DNA from: AP-15 sp963795485
GTDB lineage: Bacteria > Pseudomonadota > Alphaproteobacteria > ATCC43930 > CGMCC-115725
DNA length: 64,000 nt
Direction of reading: 5' to 3'
NCBI GenBank assembly: GCA_963795485.1
Contig: CAWCIL010000007.1
Coordinates: 124,001 to 188,000, forward strand
Positions 48,770-60,756 of the stretch are shown piece after piece (positions within the stretch are counted from its first letter, which is position 1; every line of letters starts with the position of its first letter). A program made the position numbers and the translations under genes. The notes beneath the pieces were generated by a model, which ran no database searches, had not been told where the DNA came from, and saw only the letters and a program-made list of their open reading frames with translations.

Positions 48770-49909
48770 ATGGCGGCAACGCGGTTGACGCGACGGGCGA
48801 CGCTGGCTCTCGGGCTGGCCGGAATCGTGGGCCCGAAACCCTTTGTCAGTGCAGGAAAAGCCATGGCCGACAATCTGCCCGACACGGTCGTCTATGTTTC
48901 CGATGCCGGCAATCCGCAAGTGGGCGTGTTTTCGATGAACCGCGAGAGCGGCGCTCTGACCGCGATCGACCAGGTGGCGGTCCCGGGCACTGACAAGCCG
49001 TCGCCGACCAGCATGCCGATGGCGCTCAGCCCAAACCATCGGTTTCTCTATGCCGCGCTGCGCAGCGAGCCCTACACGGTGGCGAGCTTTGCGATCGACC
49101 CGGCGAGCGGCCGGCTGACCCATCTGGCGAACGCGCCGCTGGCGGCCAGCATGGCCTATATCATCACCGACCGCGGCGGCCGGTTTCTGTTGTGCGCCTC
49201 CTATCCGGGCTCGCTGCTGGCGATCAACCCGATCGACGGGCAAGGCCGGGTTCAGGGCCAGACGATCGAAGTCATCCACACCAAGCCCAAGGCGCACTGC
49301 ATCGTCGTCGATGCCGCGAACAAATACAGCTACGCGACGAGCCTCGGCGGCGACATCGTCATGGAATGGACGTTCGACGCCGCGACCGGAAAGCTGTCGC
49401 CGAACTCGCCCGCCGCGATCGGGCTCGAGCCCGGCAACGGACCGCGCCATCTGGCCTTTCACCCCAATCACCGATTCCTTTATTTGATCACCGAGACGAC
49501 GGCGCGCATCGCCGCCTTTGCCATCGACCCCGCAACCGGGACGCTGAAGGAAATCGAGATCGTCGACACGCTGCCGGCCGATTTTCATGAGCAGCCGGCC
49601 GCCGCCGACCTCCATGTCACCCCCGACGGGCGCTTTATCTATGGCAGCGAGCGCAAATCGAGCACGCTCGCCGGGTTCCGGATCGACGCATCGACCGGAA
49701 AGCTGTCGCCGATCGGCCGCTGGCCCACCCAAAAGACCCCGCGCGGCTTCAACATCGATCCGCGCGGCCGGTTTCTACTTGCGGTCGGGCTCGATTCGAA
49801 CGCGATGACCGTCCACAAAATCGACCCGCAGACGGGCGCCTTGTCGGTCGCCTACCAATATCCGATGGGCAAGATGCCGAACTGGGTCGAGATCGTCGAT
49901 CTGCGCTAG
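48770..49909 (+). CDS. lactonase-family seven-bladed beta-propeller, Tat-exported
   Basis: The 379-residue precursor has a twin-arginine-like signal (LTRRATLALGLAGIVG) and repeated propeller blades: TVVYVSDAGNPQVGVFSMNR, MALSPNHRFLYAALRSEPYT, HLAFHPNHRFLYLITETTAR, HVTPDGRFIYGSERKSSTLA and GFNIDPRGRFLLAVGLDSNA. It belongs to the Pgl/YbhE-like lactonase family (6-phosphogluconolactonase-like). Export makes a role in sugar-phosphate metabolism unlikely, so the substrate is open. A strong terminator follows. Confidence 0.87.
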   Translation: MAATRLTRRATLALGLAGIVGPKPFVSAGKAMADNLPDTVVYVSDAGNPQVGVFSMNRESGALTAIDQVAVPGTDKPSPTSMPMALSPNHRFLYAALRSEPYTVASFAIDPASGRLTHLANAPLAASMAYIITDRGGRFLLCASYPGSLLAINPIDGQGRVQGQTIEVIHTKPKAHCIVVDAANKYSYATSLGGDIVMEWTFDAATGKLSPNSPAAIGLEPGNGPRHLAFHPNHRFLYLITETTARIAAFAIDPATGTLKEIEIVDTLPADFHEQPAAADLHVTPDGRFIYGSERKSSTLAGFRIDASTGKLSPIGRWPTQKTPRGFNIDPRGRFLLAVGLDSNAMTVHKIDPQTGALSVAYQYPMGKMPNWVEIVDLR

Positions 49910-49976
49910 TGGGTTGTGATCGGCTTGCCCCCTCCCTTATCTGGGTTCGCGCGTAATGTTCGCGCGTAATCAAAAA

Positions 49977-50012
49977 GGCGGCTCCGGAGGGGGAATCCGG
50001 AGCCGCTTTGGC
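49977..50012. terminator. bidirectional intrinsic terminator
   Basis: A perfect 11-bp stem (49978-49988 with 49996-50006, GCGGCTCCGGA paired to TCCGGAGCCGC) has a 7-base loop. TTT follows on the plus strand and a run of five T (AAAAA at 49972-49976) on the minus strand. It lies between the convergent lactonase and PaaK-like genes. Just upstream, TTCGCGCGTAATG is nearly duplicated (about 49947-49970). Confidence 0.8.
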
Positions 50013-50139
50013 CATCGGTCGAACGGTTCGACCGATTGCGAGGTTTGGGGGACAAACCTGTAAGGGTAGACCTTACGCGTACCATATGGGGCGCGGATTG
50101 GGTCCACCGTTTGAAAAAAGTGTGACGATTTGGTGAATT

Positions 50140-51399
50140 TCATCTGAGATCGCGGCGATCCTCGATCACCTTGCCGTCCGCGGGCAGGCTGCCCGGGGCC
50201 ACCGCAACGACCCTCCCGCGCAGCCGCGTCAAGGCCTGGACGGTCTCGGCGATCGCGGCGAGGTCGTCCGCGCGCTCGCCGCTTTCGACGAGCAGCGTCA
50301 TCTCGTCGGTGTTGCCCGGCCGCTCGACCACCAGACGTGCGCGGCCGACCGCGCCGTGGCGGCGCAGCACATCGGCGACCTGCTCGGGATGGACGAACAT
50401 GCCGCGCACTTTGGTCGCTTGATCGGCGCGGCCGAGCCAGCCCTCGATCCGATGGTTGGTCCGGCCGTCGGCGCGGCCGATGCCGCGGTCGGGCAGCATC
50501 CGCGAAAGATCGCCGGTGGCAAAGCGGATCAACGGATATTCGGGGGTCAAGGTCGTCACCACGACTTCGCCGACTTCGCCGGCGCCCACGGGTTCACCGG
50601 TTCCGGGGCGGACCAGCTCGAGGATGATCTCCTCGTCGAGCACCATGCCCGCTTCGGCCTCGCCGTCAGGGCCGGCGCTCTCAAAGGCGATGACGCCGAT
50701 GTCGGCGGTGCCGTAGCACTGCAGCACACCGACCCCGCGCCCGCTGAATTCGCGGCGCAGGGCCGCCGGCAGAGCTTCGGCGGAGACCAGCGCTTTTTTC
50801 AAGGACGAAATATCGGTGCCGTCGCTCGCCGCCCGGTCGAGCAGGATTTTCAGAAATGACGGCGTGCCGACATAGCCGACCGGGCGCAGATCGGCGATCG
50901 CGCGGAGCTGCAGCTCGGTCTGGCCGGGGCCGGCCGGAACGACCGGGCAGCCGAGCGCTTCGGCGGCGCTCTCGACCATCGCGCCGGCCGGGGTCAGATG
51001 GTAAGAGAACGTGTTGTGCACGAGGTCGCCGGCGCGAAACCCGGCGGCAAACAGCGCGCGGGCAAAGCGGCCGTAATCGGCGCGCCGTCCCTCCGGCTCA
51101 TAGATCGGACCGGGCGAGACAAAGACACGGCGAAGCTGCGACAGCGGCGCCGCGGCAAACCCGCCGAAGGGCGGGTCGCGGCGCTGCAGCGCGATCAGCT
51201 CCGATTTTCGCGTCAGCGGCAACTCGGCCAAGGCTCGCCGATCGGTCACTTCCTCGGGACGAATCGCGGCGAAGAGCGAACGGTAGGCGGGGCAGCGCTC
51301 TTTGGCCTGGGCGATCAGCGCCGGCAGCGCCCTCATCAGCGCCGCCTCGCGCAGCGCCGGGGCGCGTGCTTCGAGCGCATCGTAAAGCGGCGTGGTCAC
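50140..51399 (-). CDS. phenylacetate-CoA ligase family (PaaK-like) adenylating enzyme
   Basis: The ~419-residue protein activates a carboxylic acid as acyl-AMP and then acyl-CoA. It shows LPALIAQAKERCPAYRSLF, SYHLTPAGAMVESAAEALGC, YVGTPSFLKILLDRAA, a CYGTADIGVIAFES region with the adenine-binding Tyr-Gly-Thr, YPLIRFATGDLS and the C-terminal-lid Lys area GRADQATKVRGMFVHPEQVA. The GTG at 51399 (VTTPLYDALE) is preferred; the frame is open to 51447. The substrate is not certain; aromatic acids are typical. No paa genes are nearby. Confidence 0.85.
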   Translation of the reverse strand: MTTPLYDALEARAPALREAALMRALPALIAQAKERCPAYRSLFAAIRPEEVTDRRALAELPLTRKSELIALQRRDPPFGGFAAAPLSQLRRVFVSPGPIYEPEGRRADYGRFARALFAAGFRAGDLVHNTFSYHLTPAGAMVESAAEALGCPVVPAGPGQTELQLRAIADLRPVGYVGTPSFLKILLDRAASDGTDISSLKKALVSAEALPAALRREFSGRGVGVLQCYGTADIGVIAFESAGPDGEAEAGMVLDEEIILELVRPGTGEPVGAGEVGEVVVTTLTPEYPLIRFATGDLSRMLPDRGIGRADGRTNHRIEGWLGRADQATKVRGMFVHPEQVADVLRRHGAVGRARLVVERPGNTDEMTLLVESGERADDLAAIAETVQALTRLRGRVVAVAPGSLPADGKVIEDRRDLR

Positions 51400-51608
51400 G
51401 CGCCAGCCTCCTGCCCTCGGCCCGCCATCGCTCGCCGCGAGCGGCACCTGGTTTCACTAGAGTGCGGCGCCGATAGTCTGGCGCCGATTGGGACCGGGCC
51501 GCAAGCACCTGGCGGATCGCGCTCGGCAAACACGCGGGGAGCGTCTTCATCCCGGCGGCGAGACTTGCAGTCGAGCAAGCTCGTAACATAAAGTCGTTCT
51601 GGTTGGGG

Positions 51609-53079
51609 ATGACCCGAACCTCGGCATCGGCCAAGCGGGGGAAACAGGCGGTGAGCGCGTTCGACAAATTAAAGGGCGCAGCACTCCATCTCGCAGCAAT
51701 CTCGACGGTCTTCTGCGGGATTTTCGTGCTCGTTATCCCTGTCGCCGTGCCGGCGGCGACTGCACAGCCGGCCGCGGCCGATGACAAGGGCGTGCTCGAA
51801 GCCCGCAAGGAAGCGCTGTTCCAAGAAATGCTGCGCAATCCGGGAAACCTCGACGTCACCTTTGCTTATGCCGACGTTGCGGCGCGCCTGGGCGATTACG
51901 AGGCGGCGGTCTCGGCGACTCGAGCGGATGCTGCTGTTCAACCCCAATCTGCCGCGGGTCAACCTGGAGCTCGGGGCATTGTATTTCCGCATGGGGTCGT
52001 ACTCCGTCGCCCGCGACTATTTCGACAAGGCCGCCGCCGCCAATCCGCCGCCAGCGGTGCGTGCGCGCATCGCCGAATATCTGGCGCAGATCGAAAAGCA
52101 GCAGTCGCGCAACCAGCTTTCCGGCTACATCTTTCTCGGCGGGCAATACCAGACCGACGCCAACGTCGCCCCCGGCTCGCCGCTGATCCTGTCGCCGATC
52201 GGCCCGGTGCTGCTCAACAGCCAGTTCGTCAAGCAGTCTTCGGGCAGCGTGTTCGCCAGCGGGTCGCTGTTGTACAGCTACGATTTGGAGACCCAGAACC
52301 ACGATACCCTCGAAGTCACCAGCGTCGGCTACGTCAACCATTATTTGAACCAGGCGGTCGATCGGCTCGATCTCGACCTGCTCGAGGTGACCGGCGGACC
52401 GCGTCTCAATTTTCCGAACGGCGGCCTCCTCGGCAACCGGCTCGCTTCGGTCAAGCCCTACGTCATTTTCGACGAAGTCGGCCTCGGCGAGAACCAGTAC
52501 TTCGACGCCTATGGGACCGGGCTCGAATACGACGAGCTCGTCTGGGGCGATCTGGCGCTGAAATCGGTGTTCGAATTTCGCCAAAAGAACTTCACCAACG
52601 CCGCCGACCGCCCGCTGTCAACCGGCCTCGACGGCAGCGACAAGCTCGTGTCGGTGTCGGCGACCAAGCCGGTCACCGACAACTCGGCGCTGAACCTCGA
52701 ATTCGATTACCTCGACCAGACGACGCGGCTCGATTATTACACGAACGACAGTTACGCCGTGACCGGCTCCTATCGCATCCACTATGGCGCGCCGTTTTCG
52801 ATTTCGGCCTATCCGTGGGAAAGCTCGGCCTTTGTCGGCCGCGCCTGGAGCATTTATGCCTCGCCCGATCCGTGCTGCAACACCGGCGGCAACCCTCTGG
52901 TGTTTTCGCCGAGCAGCCAGCTGACGCAACGCTGGCGCTTCGGCGTTACCGAGGCGGTGCCGGTCAACGCGACCATCTCGGTGGTTCTACAACTGGAGCG
53001 TGATATCGTCTCGTCCAACCTGCCGATTTACGCTTACACCAACAATTCGATCTTGCTCGGACCGCAGATCCGCTTTTAA
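51609..53079 (+). CDS. TPR plus outer-membrane beta-barrel protein, Slam-like (one frameshift)
   Basis: The ~489-residue precursor has a signal region (residues about 27-50, ISTVFCGIFVLVIPVAVPA), TPR helices (FAYADVAARLGDYEAAVSAL, LPRVNLELGALYFRMGSYSV) and from about residue 165 a long beta-rich domain with alternating strands (SGYIFLGGQYQTDANV, YKVDY-like FDYLDQTTRLDYYTNDSY, ISVVLQLERDIVSSNL) ending in IRF, the aromatic C-terminus of outer-membrane barrels. This layout is that of Slam/DUF560 proteins, the barrel of the type XI secretion system. One extra A near 51919 breaks the frame. It is followed after 28 bases by the FecR/TbpB-like gene. Confidence 0.72.
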
Positions 53080-53107
53080 AACAGCTTTATCGTCCAGAGA
53101 GGGTCCG

Positions 53108-55885
53108 ATGACAACAATCGTCCCGCGTGCGTCGTGGCCCGTTGCACTGGTCTCGCTGCTGCTCGGCCTCGGGCTCGCGGGGCCGGCTTCGTTCGCCCAG
53201 CAGCGGGTCGGAGTCGACAGCGCGGTCAACCCGGCGGCGACGGGCATCCCGCCCGGCGGCTTGCCGCGGCGCCTGGTGCTGGGCCAGGACGTGGTGTTCA
53301 ACGAGCGGATCAGCACCGAGGCCGAGGGGCAGACACAGATCCTCTTCGTCGACGAATCGACGCTGTCGGTCGGGCCGAGCGCCAACTTGGTCATCGACCA
53401 GTTCGTCTACAACCCGAACGCCGGCACCGGCCGGCTGGTCGCGAGCCTGACCCGCGGCGTGTTCCGCTTCGTCGGCGGCAAGCTCAGCAAGCAGGACAAT
53501 GCGGTCACGATGCGCACGCCGGCCGCCACCATCGGCATCCGCGGCGGGGTGATGCTGGTCAAGGTGGGGTCCGACTGCGCTCCCGCCGCCGCTTTGCCGT
53601 CGGCCGGCTGCAATGCGCTCGAAGTCATCTTTGTCTACGGCAAAGGCGTCACCATCACCGGGGTTGAACGGCGTCAGCCAGACGATCACCCGGCCGGGCT
53701 TCGAGGTGACTGTGGCGCGGCCGGGCGCCTCCCCGTCCGACCCCGGTCCGGCGCCGCCGGGCGCCACCGCGTCGCTGCTCGCCCAAGTTGACGGACGGGC
53801 CGGCGGCAATGGCGGCGCGCCGGCGATCCCGACCGAAATCATGGTCACCAACAGCGGCATCGCCAACGTGATCTCGAGCAATGTCACGGCCAGCATCCAG
53901 GCCTCGGCCCGCACCCAGCCGCCGGCCCCGCAGCCGCAAAACGTGACCCCGGTGGTCCAGCAGAACCAGCTGAACTATCAGAATGTTTCAGTGCCGGGGG
54001 CCACCGTTACCCCGGTCGGCGGCGGAGCACCCGTGACGATCGCCCAATTTCCCAGCCTACCATCGGGAACGCCGATCGTCCCGCCGGCCGTCGTCGTCCC
54101 GCCGATTATCGTCCCGCCGGTAACGCCGGTAAGCCCGGTGACGCCGATAAGCCCGGTGACGCCGGTAACCCCGGTGACGCCAGTGACCCCGCCCAGCGGT
54201 ATCCAGATCGTCAACGCCACCGGCGACGTGTTCTCGAACGGCAGTCTGGTGCCCTACACCGCCGGCAACGTCACCAACGGGATGTTCAGCGCCACCACCG
54301 CGTCTGGCCCGGTGAGCTTCCCGTTGACCGCCAGCTCGGAATATGCCTCCGCCGACAGCACGTTCTTCTACGCCAGCTCGACGGCGCGGCGCGTTCGTCT
54401 ATGGCGGACAGCCGGTCAATGTGAACTTCTACAATGCGACGTCGACCTCGCCGACCGTCCTCGCGTTCAACCTGCCGACCGCCTCGGTCATCCCGTTCCT
54501 CAGCGCGCAGACCGCAGCCGGATTGCCCCCCGGATTGCAGAGCTCGATTTCGCCGCTGATCCTGGCGACGCCGGTCGGAAGCGTGTTTTCGACCAGCAGC
54601 GGCTCGACCAAGGCGTTGCAGGCGAGCCTGGCGATCAATGGGACCGGCGCCGGGCAGAGCTCCGCGATCCTCGTTCTCGTCGGCAACGTCACCGGGAGCC
54701 CGGCGATCCTCGAAGGCGTCATTCACGGCAGCTATCTGGCGACCGCAACCGGTCAGCCGACCCGCATCAACACCTATTACGCGACCCCGGTCGACGGCCT
54801 CGGCAACAGCTTTTACGGGAACACCGGGATCGAGGGCTTTGCGCTCAGCCCCGGCGCGGGGGCCGCCAACGCCGTCGAGACCAACACCCTGAACCAAACG
54901 ACGACCGCCACCTATCAATTCGTCCAGCCGGCGGTGCCGACCACGGCGCCGACGGTTGCGACCGCCGCCCCGGCGGCGCAGACCCTGACCGGCTGGTTCG
55001 GCGGGGTCATGACCAAGGAGCCCAATGGCGGGGTGGGCAGCTCCGATCCCCTATGCGCTGACCGGGCAGACCGCGATTTCGACCTATCCCAGCGACTTGC
55101 ACCTGACCGCGACCCTGACCGGCGGCGATCCCGCCACCTCGAGCACCAGCGGCATCCCGGCAAACAACGGAATGGTGCTGCAATTCGGCTCGACCGACGG
55201 CACCAACGCCCGGCAGGCCTACATCAACAACAACCTGTTCGCGGTGCAGGAAAGCCCGGACACCCCGTCGACGGTCAACGGGGTCAGCGTGTCCCTCGCC
55301 TCCACCTTCCCCAACACCAACCCCAATCTCTATCTGGTGACGCAGACCGCGGCGCCGCCGACGGCACTGTTGCCGAACGGCCTGTGCAGCGCTTGCCAAT
55401 ACCTGCAATGGGGCTATTGGGGCGGCGAGATCGACACCCCGGCTTCCGGGACGAATGCGGCGCGCGTCGATGTCGGGCACATCAATTCCTGGGTCGCCGG
55501 GATCCCGACCAGCGTCGGCGATATCTCGAGCTTGAAGGGAGCGAACTTTACCGGGAGCTACGCCGGCAATTTGTTCGGCACGGTGGTCAACAACGGTGCG
55601 CAATATCTGGCTTCGGGGGGGCTGAGCGCGGTTTACCATTTCGGCACCGGAACCGGCACGTTTTCCGTCGCCAATTACGACGGTTTGAGCTTCAGCGCCA
55701 ATGGCAGCGCCCCGCTGTCGGGATCGAACTATACCTTCGCCATCAAGAGCGTCCCGGGCCTGGCCGGGGCAATTTCCGGGAGTTTCTACGGCCCGATGGC
55801 GGCCGAGACCGGCGGCAACTTCTCCTTCAGCAAGACCGTCGGCTCACCCTATTTCACCTCGGGCGTCTTCGCCGCCAAGCGCTGA
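53108..55885 (+). CDS. secreted FecR-domain protein with TbpB-like C-terminal barrel (three frameshifts)
   Basis: The ~925-residue exported protein starts with a signal peptide (VALVSLLLGLGLAGPASFAQ). The FecR domain (about residues 50-190) shows RLVLGQDVVFNERI, TQILFVDESTLSVGPSANLV and TMRTPAATIGIRGGVMLVKV. A Pro/Thr/Val repeat linker follows (about residue 335-365), then a long Ser/Thr/Gly-rich beta region and a C-terminal segment with GSFYGPMAAETGGNFSF and TSGVFAAKR, the consensus of TbpB-type beta-barrels. Frame changes near 53665, 54388 and 55045 are all +1. FecR domains of this kind, without a sigma factor nearby, are usually parts of surface proteins. The adjacent TPR-barrel gene suggests it is the export partner. 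Confidence 0.72.
54112..54196 (+). repeat. Pro-Val-Thr/Ser-Pro codon repeat in the FecR/TbpB-like gene
   Basis: Repeated units close to CCGGTGACGCCGGTAACC encode alternating PVTP, PVSP and PISP over about 28 residues. The strict codon repetition suggests recent unit expansion; the array remains in frame. Confidence 0.7.
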
Positions 55886-55975
55886 CGCCGCCGGCGTTGC
55901 CGGCCCGCCCCGCCGAGCAAATGGGCCCGCCGACAGCGCGCCGGCCCGCTTTGCTGATCATATTGCACCGCAACC

Positions 55976-56947
55976 ATGAACAGCCTTCATTTCAATGACA
56001 TCGATTTGAATTTGCTACGGGTGTTCGATGCGCTGATCGAAGAGCGCAGCGTCACCCGCGCCGGCGAGCGACTCGGCCTGACCCAATCGGCGATCAGCCA
56101 TGCCTTGAACCGGCTGCGCTACGTGCTCGAGGACGAACTGTTCGTGCGCGGCCCCGAGGGCATGCGGCCGACCGCACGCGCCGCCGAGATCGCACCTCGG
56201 CTGCGTCAAGGGCTGCTCCATCTCCAGAGCGCGTTGACCCCTGGCGAATTCGTTCCCGGAGAGACCGCGCGGCGCTTCACCATCATCTGCGGCGAATATG
56301 TCGGCGCCGTGCTGGTGCCCGCTCTGCTGGCGCGGTTGCGCGAGGCGGCACCCCATGCCGAGTTCCGGATCCGGCCGAGCAACATGGGGGTGGCCGAGGC
56401 GCTGCTCGCCGGGCGCGCCGACCTGGCGATCGGCAGCTTTCGGCGCGTCCCCGAATGGTTCGCCTGCGCGCCGCTGTTTCGCGAGACGCGGGTCTGGGTC
56501 GTCGGCGCCGACCATCCGGCCGCCTGGCAGGAGCTGACCCTCGAACGGCTCGCCGGGCTTCCGCATCTGTTGATTTCGGCGACCGGCGAGGACGAGCAGG
56601 CGGTGGCCGGCTATGTCGTCGATCATGGGCTCGAACGGATGGTCATGCGCAGCGAGGTGGGCCTGCTGCAAGGCGCGCTCGCGGCGCATGGGTTGAGCCG
56701 GGTGGTCGGCCTGACCACACCGCATTTTCTCGCGGCGCTCGCCGTGGTCAGCCAGTCCGACATGGCGGCACCGCTGCCGCGTCGTCTCGCCGTCGCGTTT
56801 GCCGGCGTTTACCGCCTCAAGCTGTTCGAGCCGCCCTACGCGTCGCCGCCGTTCGAGATCATGGCGCTGTGGCACCGCGAACACGGCGGCGAGCCCGCCA
56901 TTCTGTGGCTGCGCAACGTGCTGCGCGAAGTAGCCGCCGAGCTGTGA
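55976..56947 (+). CDS. LysR-family transcriptional regulator
   Basis: The 323-residue regulator has an N-terminal winged helix-turn-helix (DLNLLRVFDALIEERSVTRA, LGLTQSAISHALNRLRYVLE, residues about 8-65) and a periplasmic-binding-like effector domain (FTIICGEYVGAVLVPALLAR, DLAIGSFRRVPEWFACAPLF, SRVVGLTTPHFLAALAVVSQ). It is most like the NodD/PcpR-type branch. No divergently transcribed gene is present; the FecR/TbpB-like gene ends 90 bases upstream on the same strand, so the target is not obvious. Confidence 0.9.
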   Translation: MNSLHFNDIDLNLLRVFDALIEERSVTRAGERLGLTQSAISHALNRLRYVLEDELFVRGPEGMRPTARAAEIAPRLRQGLLHLQSALTPGEFVPGETARRFTIICGEYVGAVLVPALLARLREAAPHAEFRIRPSNMGVAEALLAGRADLAIGSFRRVPEWFACAPLFRETRVWVVGADHPAAWQELTLERLAGLPHLLISATGEDEQAVAGYVVDHGLERMVMRSEVGLLQGALAAHGLSRVVGLTTPHFLAALAVVSQSDMAAPLPRRLAVAFAGVYRLKLFEPPYASPPFEIMALWHREHGGEPAILWLRNVLREVAAEL

Positions 56948-57311
56948 CTGCCCCGACCGGGACCGGCTTAGGCCCATCGTCGGCCCTGGCCGGGCGCTCC
57001 CTTGCTGATTTCGCCATCGGCTCCCGCAATGCGGACGTCCGCCATCAATCTCGCGGGCGCAGACCACCCGCGACACCGGCGGTTGTCGCCACGGCTTGAC
57101 CCGCGGCCCTCGGCTTCCTAACTGGGGTGGGACCGCCCGTTTGAGCGTTGCCGAAATAATCAGCCTGTCGGTGCCCGGCCCGAGTGCAATTCGTGACGGC
57201 TCGTCGCGTTGCCGCCGACAGCCGCTGCAGATTCGCTGCAGATGACAGCAAGAGCAGCGAAACCCACCTCCCGAGCCCGCGCCCTCCGGGGCGCGGATCT
57301 GTGTTGGAATC
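56948..57311. other. spacer between LysR gene and typA
   Basis: No gene is seen. GCTGCAGAT occurs twice (about 57223 and 57234) as a short direct repeat. A weak promoter may lie near 57140 (TTGAGC ... ATAATC), but the spacing is poor. Confidence 0.35.
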
Positions 57312-59138
<1,827 letters not shown>

Positions 59139-59198
59139 CCGCGTGCCCGGGCGGAAAGATGTAAGTTCATCATTGCCAAGGGATCTCACCATTTCGGT

Positions 59199-60219
59199 CA
59201 CACCGGCGAAGGCCGGTGCCTATGGCGATGTGGAGCCCGCCTGCATCGTCGGTTTCGCGTAGACCCGGCTGCCATACCGCCGGCCGTGAGCTGGTCATAG
59301 GTTATCGTGGCGCATTCGACAGCGCGCCGGATGAGATACCGGTCGAGGCCCTCGGGCAGGTTGCGTCGGTTGAAGCGATACGCCCATTCCCGGAGGTAGC
59401 GCGGCAGGTGCTTGGCGCTGACGCCGTGATGGGTTCCGACCAGCCAGGCTTTGATGTTGCTGAAGAGCGTATGGATGATCGGGAAGAATTCGCCGCATTG
59501 GCGCCGGCGCCTGGGTCACCGGGGTGTGTTTCAGGTGTTCGCCAAGGGTGGCGTCGCGCCCCTGGTATCCTTTGAAGCCGTCGGTCAGGAGGTGCGAGCG
59601 AGCCTCGATATTGGCCTTGAGGAACGCCCCGAGCTCGGCGCCGGTAGCGGCCGGCAGCACGGCGATGCGGGCATTCCCGGCATAGAAGCCGTGCTGGCGC
59701 TTCACCGCGTGGCCGTGCTTGCCCTTCTTGTTCTTGGGCGCCGGCACCTTCTCGACCGCACGACGACCAGGCTCTTGTCGGGGTTTTCCGTGCTTCGTCC
59801 AGGACTTGACGGATCGACCCTGCCGCCGATGAAGCTCTCGTCCGCTTCGAGAAAGCCGCTGAGCGGGTGAGCGGGATCCTCGCTGAGGGCGTGGCGCAGC
59901 TTGTGCGCTATCGTCCAGGCCGTCTGGTAGGCGACGCCCAGCTCACGCTGCAGAAACTTGGCCGAGACTCCGCGCTTGTCGTGGCCCAGCAGATAGGCGG
60001 CGAGGAACCATTTCGGCAGGTCGTATGCGTCCGGTGGAACACGGTCCCTGAGGTGACCAATTCCTGATGATGGCAAGTGCCGCACTCGTAGACCCGTGGC
60101 CGCCGCACCTTCAGGCGCCAAGCCTCGCGGCCGCCGCACTTCGCGCAGACGTAGCCACCCAGCCAGCGAAGCTCGGCGAGATGCTCGATGCACTGCTCTT
60201 CCGAGCCGAACCGAGACAC
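59199..60219 (-). mobile_element. IS1595-family transposase gene (several frameshifts)
   Basis: Minus-strand pieces line up as an ISXO2-like transposase: an N-terminal zinc ribbon (YVCAKCGGREAW, YECGTCHHQ), PKWFLAAYLLGHDKRGVSAK, GVAYQTAWTIAHKLRHAL, the first DDE Asp in LEADESFIGGR, HLLTDGFKGYQG, then NIKAWLVGTHHGVSAKHLPR and LREWAYRFNRRNLPEGL near the end. Frame changes lie near 60040, 59790 and 59490. Terminal inverted repeats were not identified, so the element ends are unknown. It lies 20 bases beyond the stop of the HicB-like gene. Confidence 0.8.
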
Positions 60220-60238
60220 AAACTCGAGTAACCGCCCA

Positions 60239-60557
60239 TCACGCCTCCATGATCAATTCGCGGATTCTACTCACGAACGAACAGGTCGGCAAGAACTCGG
60301 CTTCGGCCCGCATCGCAGCGCGCCGATACGTCTCCGAGCTCACGCTCAGCAGGATCTTGCCGCTGTGCTGCGGTCCGGCGTCTCGCTGCGGCTGGCGCAG
60401 AAGGCAAGGTAGTCGTCGACGCTGTCGCGGAAGGCCTGCTCGACTTCGGCGAAGGTCGCGCCTCGAAGGTGATCACGGCGCGTAGCCCGGCGACGCTACC
60501 GAGGAAAACGCCTTCATCGGCTTCGACAGTGCCAAGATATCCTTTGTATTCGAGCAT
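60239..60557 (-). CDS. hicB: HicB-family antitoxin (frameshifts), no HicA partner seen
   Basis: The ~106-residue protein reads MLEYKGYLGTVEADEGVFLG, VAGLRAVITFEGATFAEVEQ, FRDSVDDYLAFCASRSETPD, then SGKILLSVSSETYRRAAMRA and ends SRIRELIMEA. This is the HicB fold (degraded RNase H-like domain) with a C-terminal DNA-binding helix region. Frame changes lie near 60460 and 60375. ATG 60557 is preferred over GTG 60566. A HicA toxin gene is not found on either side; the downstream side is occupied by the IS1595 element. Confidence 0.72.
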
Positions 60558-60625
60558 CGGCGTCACTCTCGAACCTCGCCCGGCCGCGTGCGATGGCCTC
60601 TATACAACCCGCTCGCGGATCGAGG

Positions 60626-60654
60626 TTGGATTTTATCCGAACCATCCTTATAGT
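60626..60654 (+). promoter_or_regulatory. putative sigma-70 promoter of rpsD
   Basis: TTGGAT (60626-60631) and TATAGT (60649-60654) are exactly 17 bases apart, about 100 bases upstream of the rpsD start. This is one of the best promoter-like sequences in the window. Confidence 0.55.
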
Positions 60655-60756
60655 CGGCTTGCTTCCCGAGAAAGCGTGCGAAGCGCCCCGGCCCCCTTTG
60701 CTTTCGCGCGGATGGCCCTATCGGGACAACAACAACGCCAAACGGACCTTTATCGG

